A stretch of 64,000 nucleotides of DNA from Falsiroseomonas sp051859025 (lineage in GTDB: Bacteria; Pseudomonadota; Alphaproteobacteria; Acetobacterales; Acetobacteraceae): NCBI RefSeq assembly GCF_051859025.1, contig NZ_JBHYGL010000012.1, positions 248,001 to 312,000 of the forward strand, in the 5' to 3' direction. Within the stretch, counting starts at the first letter, position 1. Each line of letters begins with the position of its first letter. Positions 25,181 through 33,996 of the stretch are shown in pieces. The translations under genes were made by a program, and so were the position numbers. The notes under the pieces were generated by a model. That model saw only the letters and a list, made by a program, of their open reading frames with translations. It did no database searches and had not been told where the DNA came from.

Positions 25181-26874
25181 CAGACCAGCGCCGCCGCGGC
25201 ATCCGCGATGGCCGCACGGGCTTCGCGCAGCGCGAAGGCGATGCGGTTGCGGGCACGCAGCGCGTCCACCGCCGCATACTTCTCCTCATCCGTGCCCGGC
25301 GTGGTCGCTGCCAGGTCGCGCAGCGGCTGGATGGTCGGCCAGTTCGGCATGGGCAGGGCATGCGGATGCAGGAAGCGGTCGCCCGCCGTGTAGTCGGCCG
25401 GCACCAGCGCGCGGGATGCCCGCATCAGCGCCGCATTGGCCCGCGTCGCGTCCTGCGCGGGCCGACCCGCCAGCGCCGCCGCCGCATCGCGCAATGCCGT
25501 GGCGCTTTCCACCACCGCCTCGATCGGGAAGCGCCCCGCGAGCTTCGCCTGCAACGGGGCCAGTTCCGCCAGCAGGGAGGATGCGGTCGCCGCATGGTCC
25601 AGCGGCACAACCGGCGTCGCCATCAGATTCCAAACGACCTGGCCGAGCACCCGCGTATCCCGCACCAGATTGCCCTCATCCACCTTGTCGATCGTGTCGT
25701 GCGGCGTGTGCCACCACCAGCCCAGCGCGTTGCGCGCCGCGGCGTGCTTCGCCGGCTGTTCGCTGAGCGTGCCGAACATGGAGGGAATGCCGACGCCGAC
25801 GAAGCTGTCGTCGCTGCTGCGGTTCTTCCGCTTGCCCGCATAGGTCTGGTTGGTATGCGCCTGCACGGCGGAGGCCGCGAGCTGCCACAGCTCCGACATC
25901 GCCGCCGTATTCGCCAGCACGGTCGCGCCCGCACCGCCCAGGCTGTCCACATTCACATGCGCGACGCAGCGGCGATCCAGCTCATCCCAATGCGCATCGG
26001 CATACCAGGCGCTGCTGGAATAGCGGCCATGCGAATGGCCGGACCAGAAGCAGACCCGCAGGCCCCGCTGCCACTGCCCGCGCCGCTCGGCGCACAGCCG
26101 CGCAACCTCCATCATCCCCGCATTGGCGGAGCCATTATCCATCACGCCGTAATACCAGGTGTCGTGATGGCCGGAGAGCAGGACGAAAGGCTCATCCCCG
26201 CCGCCCGCGGGACCATCGAGTTCGGCGACCAGGATCGGCGTCTTGCGCCAGCCGGTATCGGCTTCCGCATGCAGCGTCACGACCGGGGACTTGCCTGCCG
26301 CCAGCGCGTCGCGGATCGCGCCGCCGTCGGCATTGTCCACGCTGCACACCACGGTGCGCGGCATGCCGTCCTTCGTGCTGTTGCCTGGGCTGCCCCAGAC
26401 CGGGGAGATGCACATCTCGTGGATATGCTCGTGATGGCTGATGTGGAGATGCGCGATGGCGCCGGCATTGGTGGCGCGCTGCGCCGTCGCCGGCGTGGCC
26501 ATGCCCTCGATCAGCAGGATCTTCCCGGCCAGATCCTTGCCTGCGAAATCCGCCTCCGTCCCATGCCCGACATAGATGGGCACGCCGGAGACGCCGCCGG
26601 GTGGGGAGGATTGGGAGAAGCTCTGCGTGATGGCCTTGATCGCCCTGCCATCAACCAGCACAGAGGCCCTGCCCGGCAGGCTGATGAAGGCGTCATGCAG
26701 GATCACTTCGGTCCGGAAGCCATAGTCCCGCATCCGCTTGTCGATGAAGGCCAGTCCCTCCCGCTCCTCGGCGGTGCCGGAGCTTTTGACCCAGCGCGCG
26801 ATCTCGCGGAGGTTCGCCATCATCTCCGGGCCGCTGACTGCGTCGGTCAGGCTCGTCGTCGTTCCGTCGGGCAT
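25180..26874 (-). CDS. M28-family peptidase-like protein with altered active site
   Basis: 564 residues with a PA-like insert (~90-200) and an M28 zinc-peptidase fold. Retained ligand positions: H236 and D238 (SGHHD), D246 (VMDNGSA), D310 (HVNVDSLGG) and H389/H392 (WWWHTPHDT). Where the family has the catalytic Glu-Glu (AEExG), this protein reads WSGHSHGRYSSS, with H280, S281 and H282. It may be a non-peptidase hydrolase or an inactive relative. No signal peptide is visible, so it is probably cytoplasmic. ATG 26874 has a strong GAGGGGGAGG site. Neighbours are M20 hydrolases and a Bug receptor. Confidence 0.83.
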   Translation of the reverse strand: MPDGTTTSLTDAVSGPEMMANLREIARWVKSSGTAEEREGLAFIDKRMRDYGFRTEVILHDAFISLPGRASVLVDGRAIKAITQSFSQSSPPGGVSGVPIYVGHGTEADFAGKDLAGKILLIEGMATPATAQRATNAGAIAHLHISHHEHIHEMCISPVWGSPGNSTKDGMPRTVVCSVDNADGGAIRDALAAGKSPVVTLHAEADTGWRKTPILVAELDGPAGGGDEPFVLLSGHHDTWYYGVMDNGSANAGMMEVARLCAERRGQWQRGLRVCFWSGHSHGRYSSSAWYADAHWDELDRRCVAHVNVDSLGGAGATVLANTAAMSELWQLAASAVQAHTNQTYAGKRKNRSSDDSFVGVGIPSMFGTLSEQPAKHAAARNALGWWWHTPHDTIDKVDEGNLVRDTRVLGQVVWNLMATPVVPLDHAATASSLLAELAPLQAKLAGRFPIEAVVESATALRDAAAALAGRPAQDATRANAALMRASRALVPADYTAGDRFLHPHALPMPNWPTIQPLRDLAATTPGTDEEKYAAVDALRARNRIAFALREARAAIADAAAALV

Positions 26875-26887
26875 GCTTGCCTCCCCC

Positions 26888-27856
26888 TCAATCCATTTTC
26901 ACGCCGGCGGCGCGGATCACCCGCGTCCAGCGTTCGACATCACTCGCCAATCGCCGCCCATAGGCCGCGCCATCCGCGCCCGCAGGGGTGAACCCCAGAT
27001 ATTCCAGCCGCGCGGCGATGGAGGGTTCCGTGATCCCCGCGACGAAGGCGCGTTCCAGCACCCGCAGCACCGCATCCGGCGTGCGGGCCGGGGCGAGCAC
27101 GCCCCAATTGCTCGCGGCCTCGATCCCCGGCAGGCCCTGCTCGTCGAAGGTCGGCACATCAGGCAGCGCGCGGTTGCGCACATCACCCGTGACCGCGATG
27201 GCGACAAGCCGCCCTGCATCCACATGCGGCTTGGCGGCGCTGATGCCGTTGAACATCAGCTTCACATGCCCCGCCACCACGTCATTCGTCGCGGGTCCCG
27301 TGCCGCGATAGGGCACATGCGTCATGTCGATCCCCGCCTGTATCTTCACGAGTTCCGCCGCCAGATGCGGTCCGGTGCCATTGCCGCCGGAGGCGTAGCT
27401 CAGCTCTCCGGGGCGCGCCCGCGCCAGCGCGATCAACTCCTGCACGCTGCGCACGGGCAGCGACGGATGCACCAGCAGCACGGAAGATCCAGTCGCCAGC
27501 AGGGAGATCGGCGCGAAATCGCGCAGCACGTCGAAAGGCAGGCGTGGATAGAGACCCGGGATGATGCTGAAGCTCGCATCCGTCATCAGCACCGTGTGGC
27601 CATCGGGCTCGGCCCGCATCACGGCCTCCGACCCCACGACGCCGCCCGCGCCCGGCCGCGTCTCGATCACCAGGTTCTGGCCGAGCGCGCGGTTGACATG
27701 CGGCTCGATCAGCCGCGCGAGATTATCCGTGCCGCCGCCGGGCGCGAAGGGGATGATCACGCGCACGGGCCGCGCCGGGAAACCGCCCTGGGCCACCGCC
27801 GGCGCGGCGAGCATCGCCAGCCCGGCCGCCATCAATCCCCGACGCTGCATGGTCAT
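26888..27856 (-). CDS. Bug-family (TctC-like) tripartite tricarboxylate receptor 1
   Basis: 322 residues from ATG 27856 (ATGA overlap with the M20 gene). Signal peptide QRRGLMAAGLAMLAAPAVAQ. Family hallmarks: FPARPVRVIIPFAPGGGTDNLAR, LVIETRPGAGGVVGSEAV, ADGHTVLM-like PDGHTVLMT and MTHVPYRGTGPA. These periplasmic proteins bind carboxylates through a conserved water network. No TctA/TctB membrane genes are in the window, so it is an orphan receptor, as is common in this phylum. The ligand may be the substrate of the adjacent hydrolases. Confidence 0.9.
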   Translation of the reverse strand: MTMQRRGLMAAGLAMLAAPAVAQGGFPARPVRVIIPFAPGGGTDNLARLIEPHVNRALGQNLVIETRPGAGGVVGSEAVMRAEPDGHTVLMTDASFSIIPGLYPRLPFDVLRDFAPISLLATGSSVLLVHPSLPVRSVQELIALARARPGELSYASGGNGTGPHLAAELVKIQAGIDMTHVPYRGTGPATNDVVAGHVKLMFNGISAAKPHVDAGRLVAIAVTGDVRNRALPDVPTFDEQGLPGIEAASNWGVLAPARTPDAVLRVLERAFVAGITEPSIAARLEYLGFTPAGADGAAYGRRLASDVERWTRVIRAAGVKMD

Positions 27857-29259
27857 CGCTTCCCCGGCACCCGGCCCTCGCCGATGTCCCACCACACGCC
27901 CGCCAGCAGGCCGAGGCCTTCCCGCAGCAGCGGCGCCAGCGCGTGTTCGTCGGGCCCATGCTGGTTGCAGCCGGCATAGCTGTTGGGGATCCAGATCACC
28001 GGCGTGCCCAGCTCCTCCAGGAACATGTCGGAGGGATTGGAGCCCGAGGAATTCGGCACGATGTTCGGCGCGCGGTTCGTCGTGCGCGCCATGGAACCCG
28101 CCACCATGCCGACCCAGGGATCATCCGGATCGGTGCGGGAAGCGCCGAACATGTCGCGCTCCATCACCGGGATGATCTCGACTTCCGGGAAGCCCTTCGC
28201 ATCCAGGTGTCGCCGCAGCGCGGGCACGATGCTGTCGCCCGGCACATCCGCGCAATGCCGCACCTGCAACCGCGCCCGTGCCTCGCCCTGGACCGCATTG
28301 GTCGGCGCATCGGGATGGCCCGTGACCTGGGCAAGGACGATCACACTGGTCCAGCCGAAGATCTTTTCCGCCTTTGTCAGGCCGGGCTCGCCCCAGCTGG
28401 CATCGCCCTGCGGCAGGCCGGGGATGTCCTCGAACACCAATTCGCCGATGGCGCGCTTCACCGCGGGCGGGATCGCGGCCGGCGTCCAGCCCTCCACCTG
28501 GATGCGGCCGTGCCGGTCCGTGATGCTGGCCAGCGCATGCGCCAGAACGAAGCCGGGGTCCGTCAGCACGCCGCCCCAATGGCCGGAATGGTGGGCATGG
28601 TCACGCAGCCGCACCAGCAGGTCGAAGGCCACGCCACCGCGTGCGCCGAGCTTCATCTCCGGCATGAAGGTCGTCTGCCGCGGTCCGTCCAGGCCGATGA
28701 AGACATCCGCCGCCAGCCGATCCTTCTCGGCCTGCAACAGCCCGCGCAGCCCCGGCGATCCTTGTTCCTCGCCTGTTTCCACCAGCACCTTGGCGTTGAA
28801 GCCAAGCTTCCCGCCGCGCTCTGCCATCACCGCGCGCAGCGCCTCAATCGCGATCAAGTGCTGGCCCTTGTTGTCGACCGTGCCGCGCCCGTACCATTTG
28901 TCGCCGCGCACCGTGACGTCCCAGGGATCGAGCCCGTCCGTCCACTGGCCCTTCAGGCCGCGCACCACATCGCCATGGCCATAGACGAGCACGGTCGGCA
29001 GCGACGGGTCCTCGATGCGCGTGGCGATGAAGACGGGCCCGCGACCTTTCTTCGGATTGTCGAGGACCACCTGCTCGAACGCCATCTCCCGCATCAACTC
29101 GGGCAGCGTCTCCTCGCAATAGCGGCGCAGCGCCGGCTCGCTGTCGGGCAGCTGGCTCTCCGTCGGCACCGCCACCAGGCGGCGCAGCCGCTCCAGGTAT
29201 GTCCCCTCATCAAAGCAGCGTTCCGCCCGCGCGATCGCACCCGCCCGCGTCCCTGCCAT
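27853..29259 (-). CDS. M20-family peptidase (ArgE/DapE/CNDP-like)
   Basis: 468 residues from ATG 29259, chosen for its AGGAAGAGG ribosome site; an in-frame ATG 42 bp upstream is less likely. Zinc ligands and catalytic residues: VLVYGHGDVV (H, D), GRGTVDNKGQH (D), LVETGEEQGS (catalytic Glu pair), FIGLDGP and the C-terminal CNQHGPDEHA (H). A dimerisation lid spans ~195-330. Length and motifs resemble carnosinase-like dipeptidases. First gene of the leftward hydrolase operon, divergent from MmgE/PrpD. Confidence 0.9.
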   Translation of the reverse strand: MAGTRAGAIARAERCFDEGTYLERLRRLVAVPTESQLPDSEPALRRYCEETLPELMREMAFEQVVLDNPKKGRGPVFIATRIEDPSLPTVLVYGHGDVVRGLKGQWTDGLDPWDVTVRGDKWYGRGTVDNKGQHLIAIEALRAVMAERGGKLGFNAKVLVETGEEQGSPGLRGLLQAEKDRLAADVFIGLDGPRQTTFMPEMKLGARGGVAFDLLVRLRDHAHHSGHWGGVLTDPGFVLAHALASITDRHGRIQVEGWTPAAIPPAVKRAIGELVFEDIPGLPQGDASWGEPGLTKAEKIFGWTSVIVLAQVTGHPDAPTNAVQGEARARLQVRHCADVPGDSIVPALRRHLDAKGFPEVEIIPVMERDMFGASRTDPDDPWVGMVAGSMARTTNRAPNIVPNSSGSNPSDMFLEELGTPVIWIPNSYAGCNQHGPDEHALAPLLREGLGLLAGVWWDIGEGRVPGKR

Positions 29260-29339
29260 GGAGGTCGTCCTCTTCCTTGCTGCCGTGATGCTGGCACGCA
29301 TCGCCCCGCCGCGGGAAGCCACCAACCCCTTGCCGTCTT

Positions 29340-29355
29340 CGCAAAGCAGGCGCCA
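29340..29355 (-). promoter_or_regulatory. Weak sigma-54-like site upstream of the M20 operon
   Basis: The minus strand reads TGGCGCC-TGCT-TTGCG, 9 of 12 RpoN positions with correct GG-N10-GC spacing. Predicted start near 29329 leaves a ~70-nt leader to ATG 29259. It resembles the stronger site at 11545-11560. In this GC-rich sequence a match of this quality can arise by chance. Confidence 0.22.
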
Positions 29356-29382
29356 CCCTGGCGCATTGCGGAGGCTGCACCC

Positions 29383-30741
29383 ATGGACGAACCCGGTACC
29401 ACCCAGCGCATCGCCGACTGGATCGCGACCGTCCCGCGCGCGCGCATCGCCCGCGCGGCGCCATTGGCGACCGAGGGCATGCGCGACGCCATCGGCGTGA
29501 TCCTCGCCGGCGCGGCGGAACCCGTGCCGCGGAAGGTCTTCGCCGCCGTCTCCCGCTGGGGCAGCGGCCCCGCGCGCATCATCGGCCGCGATGGCGCACT
29601 CGCCGCGCCCTGGGCCGCGCTGGTGAATGGCGCGGCCGCGCATGTGCTGGATTACGACGACACCTTCGCGCCTCTCAGTGGCCACGCCACCGCGGTGCTC
29701 GTGCCCGCCATCCTCGCACTGGGCGAAGAACGCGGCGCCAACGGCCCCGAATTGCTGGACGCGTTGGTGGTGGGGCTGGAGATCATGGCCTGCGTCGGCC
29801 GCGGCGTGAACCCGCAGCATTACGCGCTCGGCTGGCACGCCACCTCCACCATCGGCGCCATCGGTGCGGCGGCCGCCTGCGCGCGGTTGATGCGCCTGGA
29901 TGCGACGCAGGCGCGCGATGCGCTCAGCCTCGGCGTCAGCATGGCCGCAGGCACGCGCATGCAACTGGGCGCGGAGGCGAAATCCATCCATGCCGGCTTT
30001 GCCGCGAAGGACGGCATCCTGGCCGCAACCCTCGCCGAAGCCGGTGCGGGTGGCGCGGCGGAGGCGCTGGAAGGCCGCTGGCGCTTCGTCGATCTCTATG
30101 CGGGCCGCCCGGCGCCGGAGGGCGCGATGCTGCCGCCCGGGGAGAACGAGGCACTCGCCATCGAGAGCATCGGCATCGCCTACAAGGCCTATCCCACCTG
30201 CGCAGCCACGCATCTCTCGCTGGATGCGCTGCTCGCGTTGCGGGAACGGGAAGGCGTCACGCCCGACCGCATCGCGGCGATCGAGACGGACCTGCCGATG
30301 GTGCTGTCCCGCAACCTGATGCATCCGCGCCCGACCACGGGGATGGAGGCCCGCTTCAGCATGGAATACTGCCTGGCCGCCGCCGCCAGCCAGGGAACGC
30401 TGACCCTTTCGGATTTCGAGGGCGATGCCATCCATCGCGACGCGATCCGCGCGCTCATGCCCCGCATCACCATGCGCGGCGTGCCGGAACCCGTGGACGC
30501 GCCACCGCCCCCCACCATCGTGACGATACGCCTGGCCGATGGCCGCACGCTGACGGAAACCCGCACGGAGCGCCGCGGATCACGCGGCAATCCGTTGAGC
30601 GAGGCCGACCACGACGCGAAGTTCCGTGACTGCGCCGGCCATGTGCTGGATGCAGCGGGCGTCGCCCGCGCGCTGGCCGCGATCAACGCCCTGCCCACCG
30701 GCGGCGACGCGGCATCGCTGGTGGATGCCCTGACCCCGTAG
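29383..30741 (+). CDS. MmgE/PrpD family protein
   Basis: 452 residues from ATG 29383 with GGAGG upstream. The family includes 2-methylcitrate dehydratase, cis-aconitate decarboxylase and several lyases/racemases of unclear role. Visible: HVLDYDDTFAPLSGHATAVLVPA (residues ~85-107), GWHATSTIGAIGAAAAC, KSIHAGFAAKDG and YKAYPTCAATHLSLDA, all typical of the all-helical core. No methylcitrate genes are nearby, so a PrpD role is not supported. It is convergent, with a 2-bp gap, with the flavin monooxygenase gene. Confidence 0.88.
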   Translation: MDEPGTTQRIADWIATVPRARIARAAPLATEGMRDAIGVILAGAAEPVPRKVFAAVSRWGSGPARIIGRDGALAAPWAALVNGAAAHVLDYDDTFAPLSGHATAVLVPAILALGEERGANGPELLDALVVGLEIMACVGRGVNPQHYALGWHATSTIGAIGAAAACARLMRLDATQARDALSLGVSMAAGTRMQLGAEAKSIHAGFAAKDGILAATLAEAGAGGAAEALEGRWRFVDLYAGRPAPEGAMLPPGENEALAIESIGIAYKAYPTCAATHLSLDALLALREREGVTPDRIAAIETDLPMVLSRNLMHPRPTTGMEARFSMEYCLAAAASQGTLTLSDFEGDAIHRDAIRALMPRITMRGVPEPVDAPPPPTIVTIRLADGRTLTETRTERRGSRGNPLSEADHDAKFRDCAGHVLDAAGVARALAAINALPTGGDAASLVDALTP

Positions 30742-30743
30742 CC

Positions 30744-32177
30744 CTATTCCGCCGCGAGTCGCGTGGGGTCCAACTCCACCTGCTTCACGTCATAGGCGAG
30801 GAGGGCTGCGTGGAAGGCGGGCAGGTCCGCCTCGAACAGCCCGCGCGTCACGCCGGCCGCCAGGCGCGGCACCGCCATGCCCATCGCGTTGATGGAGGCC
30901 CCGGCCGGTCCGAAGGACATGGTCGTGCCGATGCCGAACAGGTGGATGTCGCGGATCCACGGGGCCTGGCCAGGTTCACGCTCGATGAAGCTGTAGTCCG
31001 GCGCCAGGTAGGGGAATTCACCCAGCCGCGCATTCGCCTCCTCGGCCGGCGGCGTGTAGCGATCCTGCCAGCGCGCGATCGCATCGGCAAAGCCGGCGAG
31101 GCAGGGCACGCGCGACGGGTCCATCTTCACGCCCGTCCCGCAGATGAGGAAATCCGCGCTGACATCGCCGCGCGCCGTCGCCAGCACCGCGCGCCCATCG
31201 GGGCCCACCCGCGCATCTGTCCAGGGCCGGCCGACATGCATCGTGAAATGCGGGAAGCGGTTCACGCGGTCGTAGGTATCGGGCGGGAAACCCTCCCGCA
31301 GTCCCAGCACATGACTCATGAAGCGCCAGCGCCACTCATCCGGCATTTCGTGCATGTGTCGCATGAAGCCGGCGAAGGTGAGCCAGCGATAGGGCTGCAC
31401 CACCATCGGCTCCGCCCGCCGGCAGAACAGATGAACTTCGGCCGCGCCGGCCTCCAGCGCCATCGCCGCATTGTCGAAGGCGGAGGCGCCGGCGCCGAGC
31501 ACGGCGACGACCTTGCCGCGCAGCGCGGCGAAGTCGATGGGGTCCGCGGCATGGGCGCGGAGGCGCTTCGGCAGGGAGGCGACGAATTCCGGCATCCACC
31601 AGAAGCCCGCATCCTCCTGCCCCGTGGCCAGCACCACCTTCCGCGCCAGCATCGGCCCTGCGGTGGTTTCGACGCGCAGGCAGGGCAGGCCGTCATCCGT
31701 CCGCGCGGGCGTGATGCGCCCGGCCTCCACGCCGTTGCGCACCGGCACGCCGACCACGCGCCGCAGCCACAGCAGGTAGTCGTTCCAGTATTCCTTGGGG
31801 ATATAGCGGAGCGCATCCCAGGACCGCCGGCCATACCGCGCCTCATGCCAGGCCTGGTAGGTGAGGGAGGGTACGCCGAGGTCCGGGCCGCTCTGGTCCT
31901 TCCAGGAACGGAGGTTGTGCATGCGGCCATAGGTAAGCCACGGCCCCTCCCGCCCCTCCGCCGCGCGGTCGATCACCAGCAGGTTGCGCACCTTGTCGCG
32001 CATCAATGCGAAGGCCGTGACCACGCCGCATTGTCCGCCGCCCACCACCAGCACATCCAGCACCGGCGCGCCGCTGCAGGTCTTGGGCTGCAGCCAGGCC
32101 ATGCGCGGATGCGCGATCAGGTCGAGGTCACGCTGCACATCCGCTTCCAACTCGGCCAGCGTGCGGGGTGCGGGCAA
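30744..32177 (-). CDS. Flavin-containing NAD(P)-binding monooxygenase-like protein
   Basis: 477 residues if translation begins at TTG 32177 (GGAG 8 bp upstream); GTG 32222 would add 15 residues. There is no in-frame ATG at the conserved start. Two Rossmann motifs are present: FAD-binding VLVVGGGQCGVVTAFALM and NAD(P)-binding VVAVLGAGASAFDNAAMALE, with ATGQED and FLICGTGVKMDP. This is the arrangement of FMO/Baeyer-Villiger-like enzymes. The FMO fingerprint FxGxxxHxxxY is not visible, so the reaction is open. It is divergent from the TRAP operon. Confidence 0.82.
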   Translation of the reverse strand: MPAPRTLAELEADVQRDLDLIAHPRMAWLQPKTCSGAPVLDVLVVGGGQCGVVTAFALMRDKVRNLLVIDRAAEGREGPWLTYGRMHNLRSWKDQSGPDLGVPSLTYQAWHEARYGRRSWDALRYIPKEYWNDYLLWLRRVVGVPVRNGVEAGRITPARTDDGLPCLRVETTAGPMLARKVVLATGQEDAGFWWMPEFVASLPKRLRAHAADPIDFAALRGKVVAVLGAGASAFDNAAMALEAGAAEVHLFCRRAEPMVVQPYRWLTFAGFMRHMHEMPDEWRWRFMSHVLGLREGFPPDTYDRVNRFPHFTMHVGRPWTDARVGPDGRAVLATARGDVSADFLICGTGVKMDPSRVPCLAGFADAIARWQDRYTPPAEEANARLGEFPYLAPDYSFIEREPGQAPWIRDIHLFGIGTTMSFGPAGASINAMGMAVPRLAAGVTRGLFEADLPAFHAALLAYDVKQVELDPTRLAAE

Positions 32178-32284
32178 GGCAGTATCTCCATGTCGGGCGG
32201 GCCAGAGGTGGGAGGATTCCACGCCACCGCCAGTCTGCGCCAGCCGCCTTGTCGCGCGAGGAATCGTATATGCCGCGGCCGGAT

Positions 32285-32335
32285 CGCGATTGCGGCGTAT
32301 ACGCGCAGGGCCTGCCGAAGCAGCTCGCAATCGCG
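32285..32335. promoter_or_regulatory. Nested inverted repeats in the divergent FMO/TRAP promoter region
   Basis: The 10-bp perfect palindrome GCGTATACGC (32295-32304) lies between 9-bp inverted arms CGCGATTGC (32285-32293) and GCAATCGCG (32327-32335). The gap between the two divergent genes is ~287 bp and holds no other open frame that looks real. Palindromes with a GTATAC core are common GntR-type operators, so this may be a regulator site. No adjacent regulator gene is present. Confidence 0.35.
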
Positions 32336-32464
32336 CTGCGCGGCATCGCGCGGGCGTCGCATCGGCGCTTGCCATGCGCCCTTGCTTCTTGCCACGCTCG
32401 TGGGGCCGGGCGCAGGGTTCGCCCGCGTCGGACCGACATCGACAGCCCGCTGGGAGCATCACCG

Positions 32465-33505
32465 ATGAAGCGACGTGATCTGATGGGCGCTGGCCTGGCG
32501 ATCGGCCTGGCGGCTCCGGCAACCCTGCGCGCGCAGGCGGCGCAGTTCACCTTCCGCCTGCACTCCTTCTCCTCGCCGACGGCGCTTGACCACACCATGC
32601 ATCTCGACCCCTGGGCGGAGAAGGTGGCGCGGGAATCCAACGGCCGCATCAAGATCGATGTCTTCCCGGCCATGCAACTCGGCGGTCAGCCGCGGGACCT
32701 GGTGCAGCAGCTGGAAGATGGCGTCGTCGATATCATCTGGACCGTGCCGGGATTCACACCGGGCCGCTTCATGGGGACGGAGGGCCTTGAGCTGCCCTTC
32801 CTGAATACGGGCCTCAGCGCCACCGAAAGCCCGGCCGCGATGGAGTTCATCGCCAAGCACCTCGCGGATACCGAATACCGCGGCATCAAGATCATCGCCG
32901 TCCACTCCACGGACCGTGCGCTGATCCACACTTCTCGCAAGCCGATCCGCACGCTGGAGGATTTCCGCGGCCTCAAGCTCCGCGTCGCCGGCCGCTTCAT
33001 CGGGGAAGCCGTCACGGCCCTGGGTGCCACGCCGGTCGGCATCCCGCTGGGCGGGGTTTATGAGGCGACGGCGCGCAGCCAGGTGGATGGCTTCCTCATC
33101 AACTGGGCGATCACCCATCCCTTCCGCCTTTATGAGGTCGCGAAGTTCCACAGCGAACCGCCCGGCGTCGGCCTGTTCCAGGGCATGATCCTGACGCTGA
33201 TGAACGGCCGCAGCTACAACCGGCTGCCGCCGGACCTCAAGGCGGTGATCGATGCCAATTCAGGCCCGGCGCTGGCCGCCGATCGTGGCGCGATCTGGGA
33301 CAGCCAGACCAAGCCCGCCGTCGATGCCACCATCGCGGCGGGGAACGAGATCATCGCCATCGGGCCGCAGGAGAAGGCGCGCTGGCAGGCGGCCGTCGCG
33401 CCCGCCTATGACGCTTGGATCGCGGAGATGAACCGGCGTGGCCGCAACGGCCGCGCCATGTTCGACGACATCCTGGCCATCACCGCGCGCCACGGCCGCG
33501 CGTGA
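32465..33505 (+). CDS. TRAP transporter periplasmic receptor (DctP family)
   Basis: 346 residues from ATG 32465; the upstream open frame is not conserved. Signal peptide MKRRDLMGAGLAIGLAAPATLRAQA, partly Tat-like. Hallmarks are FRLHSFSSPTALDH, a dense LEDFRGLKLRVAGRFIGEAV segment containing the ligand-carboxylate Arg, and GGVYEATARSQVDGFLINW. Binds organic anions and passes them to DctQM. GTGA overlap with dctQ. Confidence 0.92.
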   Translation: MKRRDLMGAGLAIGLAAPATLRAQAAQFTFRLHSFSSPTALDHTMHLDPWAEKVARESNGRIKIDVFPAMQLGGQPRDLVQQLEDGVVDIIWTVPGFTPGRFMGTEGLELPFLNTGLSATESPAAMEFIAKHLADTEYRGIKIIAVHSTDRALIHTSRKPIRTLEDFRGLKLRVAGRFIGEAVTALGATPVGIPLGGVYEATARSQVDGFLINWAITHPFRLYEVAKFHSEPPGVGLFQGMILTLMNGRSYNRLPPDLKAVIDANSGPALAADRGAIWDSQTKPAVDATIAAGNEIIAIGPQEKARWQAAVAPAYDAWIAEMNRRGRNGRAMFDDILAITARHGRA

Positions 33506-33996
33506 CCCTGGCCTCGGCGCGCGAGGCGCTGACGCGGCTCGCGACCCTTCTCGCACTCGCCGGCGGTGGGCTTCTGCTGCTGGCGGTCTGCGTCACCAGC
33601 GCGTCCGTCCTGCGCGGTGCCTTCGGGCGCCCGATCCTCGGCGACAGTGAAATCGTGGAACTCGCCCTCGGCGTCGCGGTCGTCTTCTGCATGCCGATCT
33701 GCGAGATGAAGGGCGCCCATGTGCTGGTGGATTTCTTCACGCAGAGGCTGCCGAAGCGCGGCATCGCGGGGCTGGATGCCGTGATGCGGGCGGTGGCGGC
33801 GCTGGTCGTGGCCGTCCTGGCCTGGAGGCTGGCGATCGGCGGCTACAACCAGTGGGACCGCGAACGCGAATCCATGTTTCTGCAGCTGCCCTTCTGGTGG
33901 GGCTATGCCGCGGCGGCCATCGGCATGGCGGCATGGAGCCTCTGCGCCGCGTTCGTGGCGCTGGAGAGCTTCGTGCGGATGCGGCGGCCGGCATGA
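33502..33996 (+). CDS. TRAP transporter small permease (DctQ family)
   Basis: 164 residues from GTG 33502. Four hydrophobic segments (about 15-35, 48-68, 93-113, 132-152) and the conserved LGDSEIVELALGVAVVFCMP. Stabilises the large permease DctM. Overlaps both neighbours by 4 bp. Confidence 0.9.
   Translation: MTLASAREALTRLATLLALAGGGLLLLAVCVTSASVLRGAFGRPILGDSEIVELALGVAVVFCMPICEMKGAHVLVDFFTQRLPKRGIAGLDAVMRAVAALVVAVLAWRLAIGGYNQWDRERESMFLQLPFWWGYAAAAIGMAAWSLCAAFVALESFVRMRRPA

Noticed and set aside
29292..29298. Perfect TGGCACG upstream of MmgE/PrpD
   Set aside because: The -12 element is missing (GCCCC at the expected place), so it is not a sigma-54 promoter.
29383..30741. 2-methylcitrate dehydratase PrpD
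   Set aside because: No prpB/prpC or propionate genes are nearby; MmgE/PrpD is a broad family.
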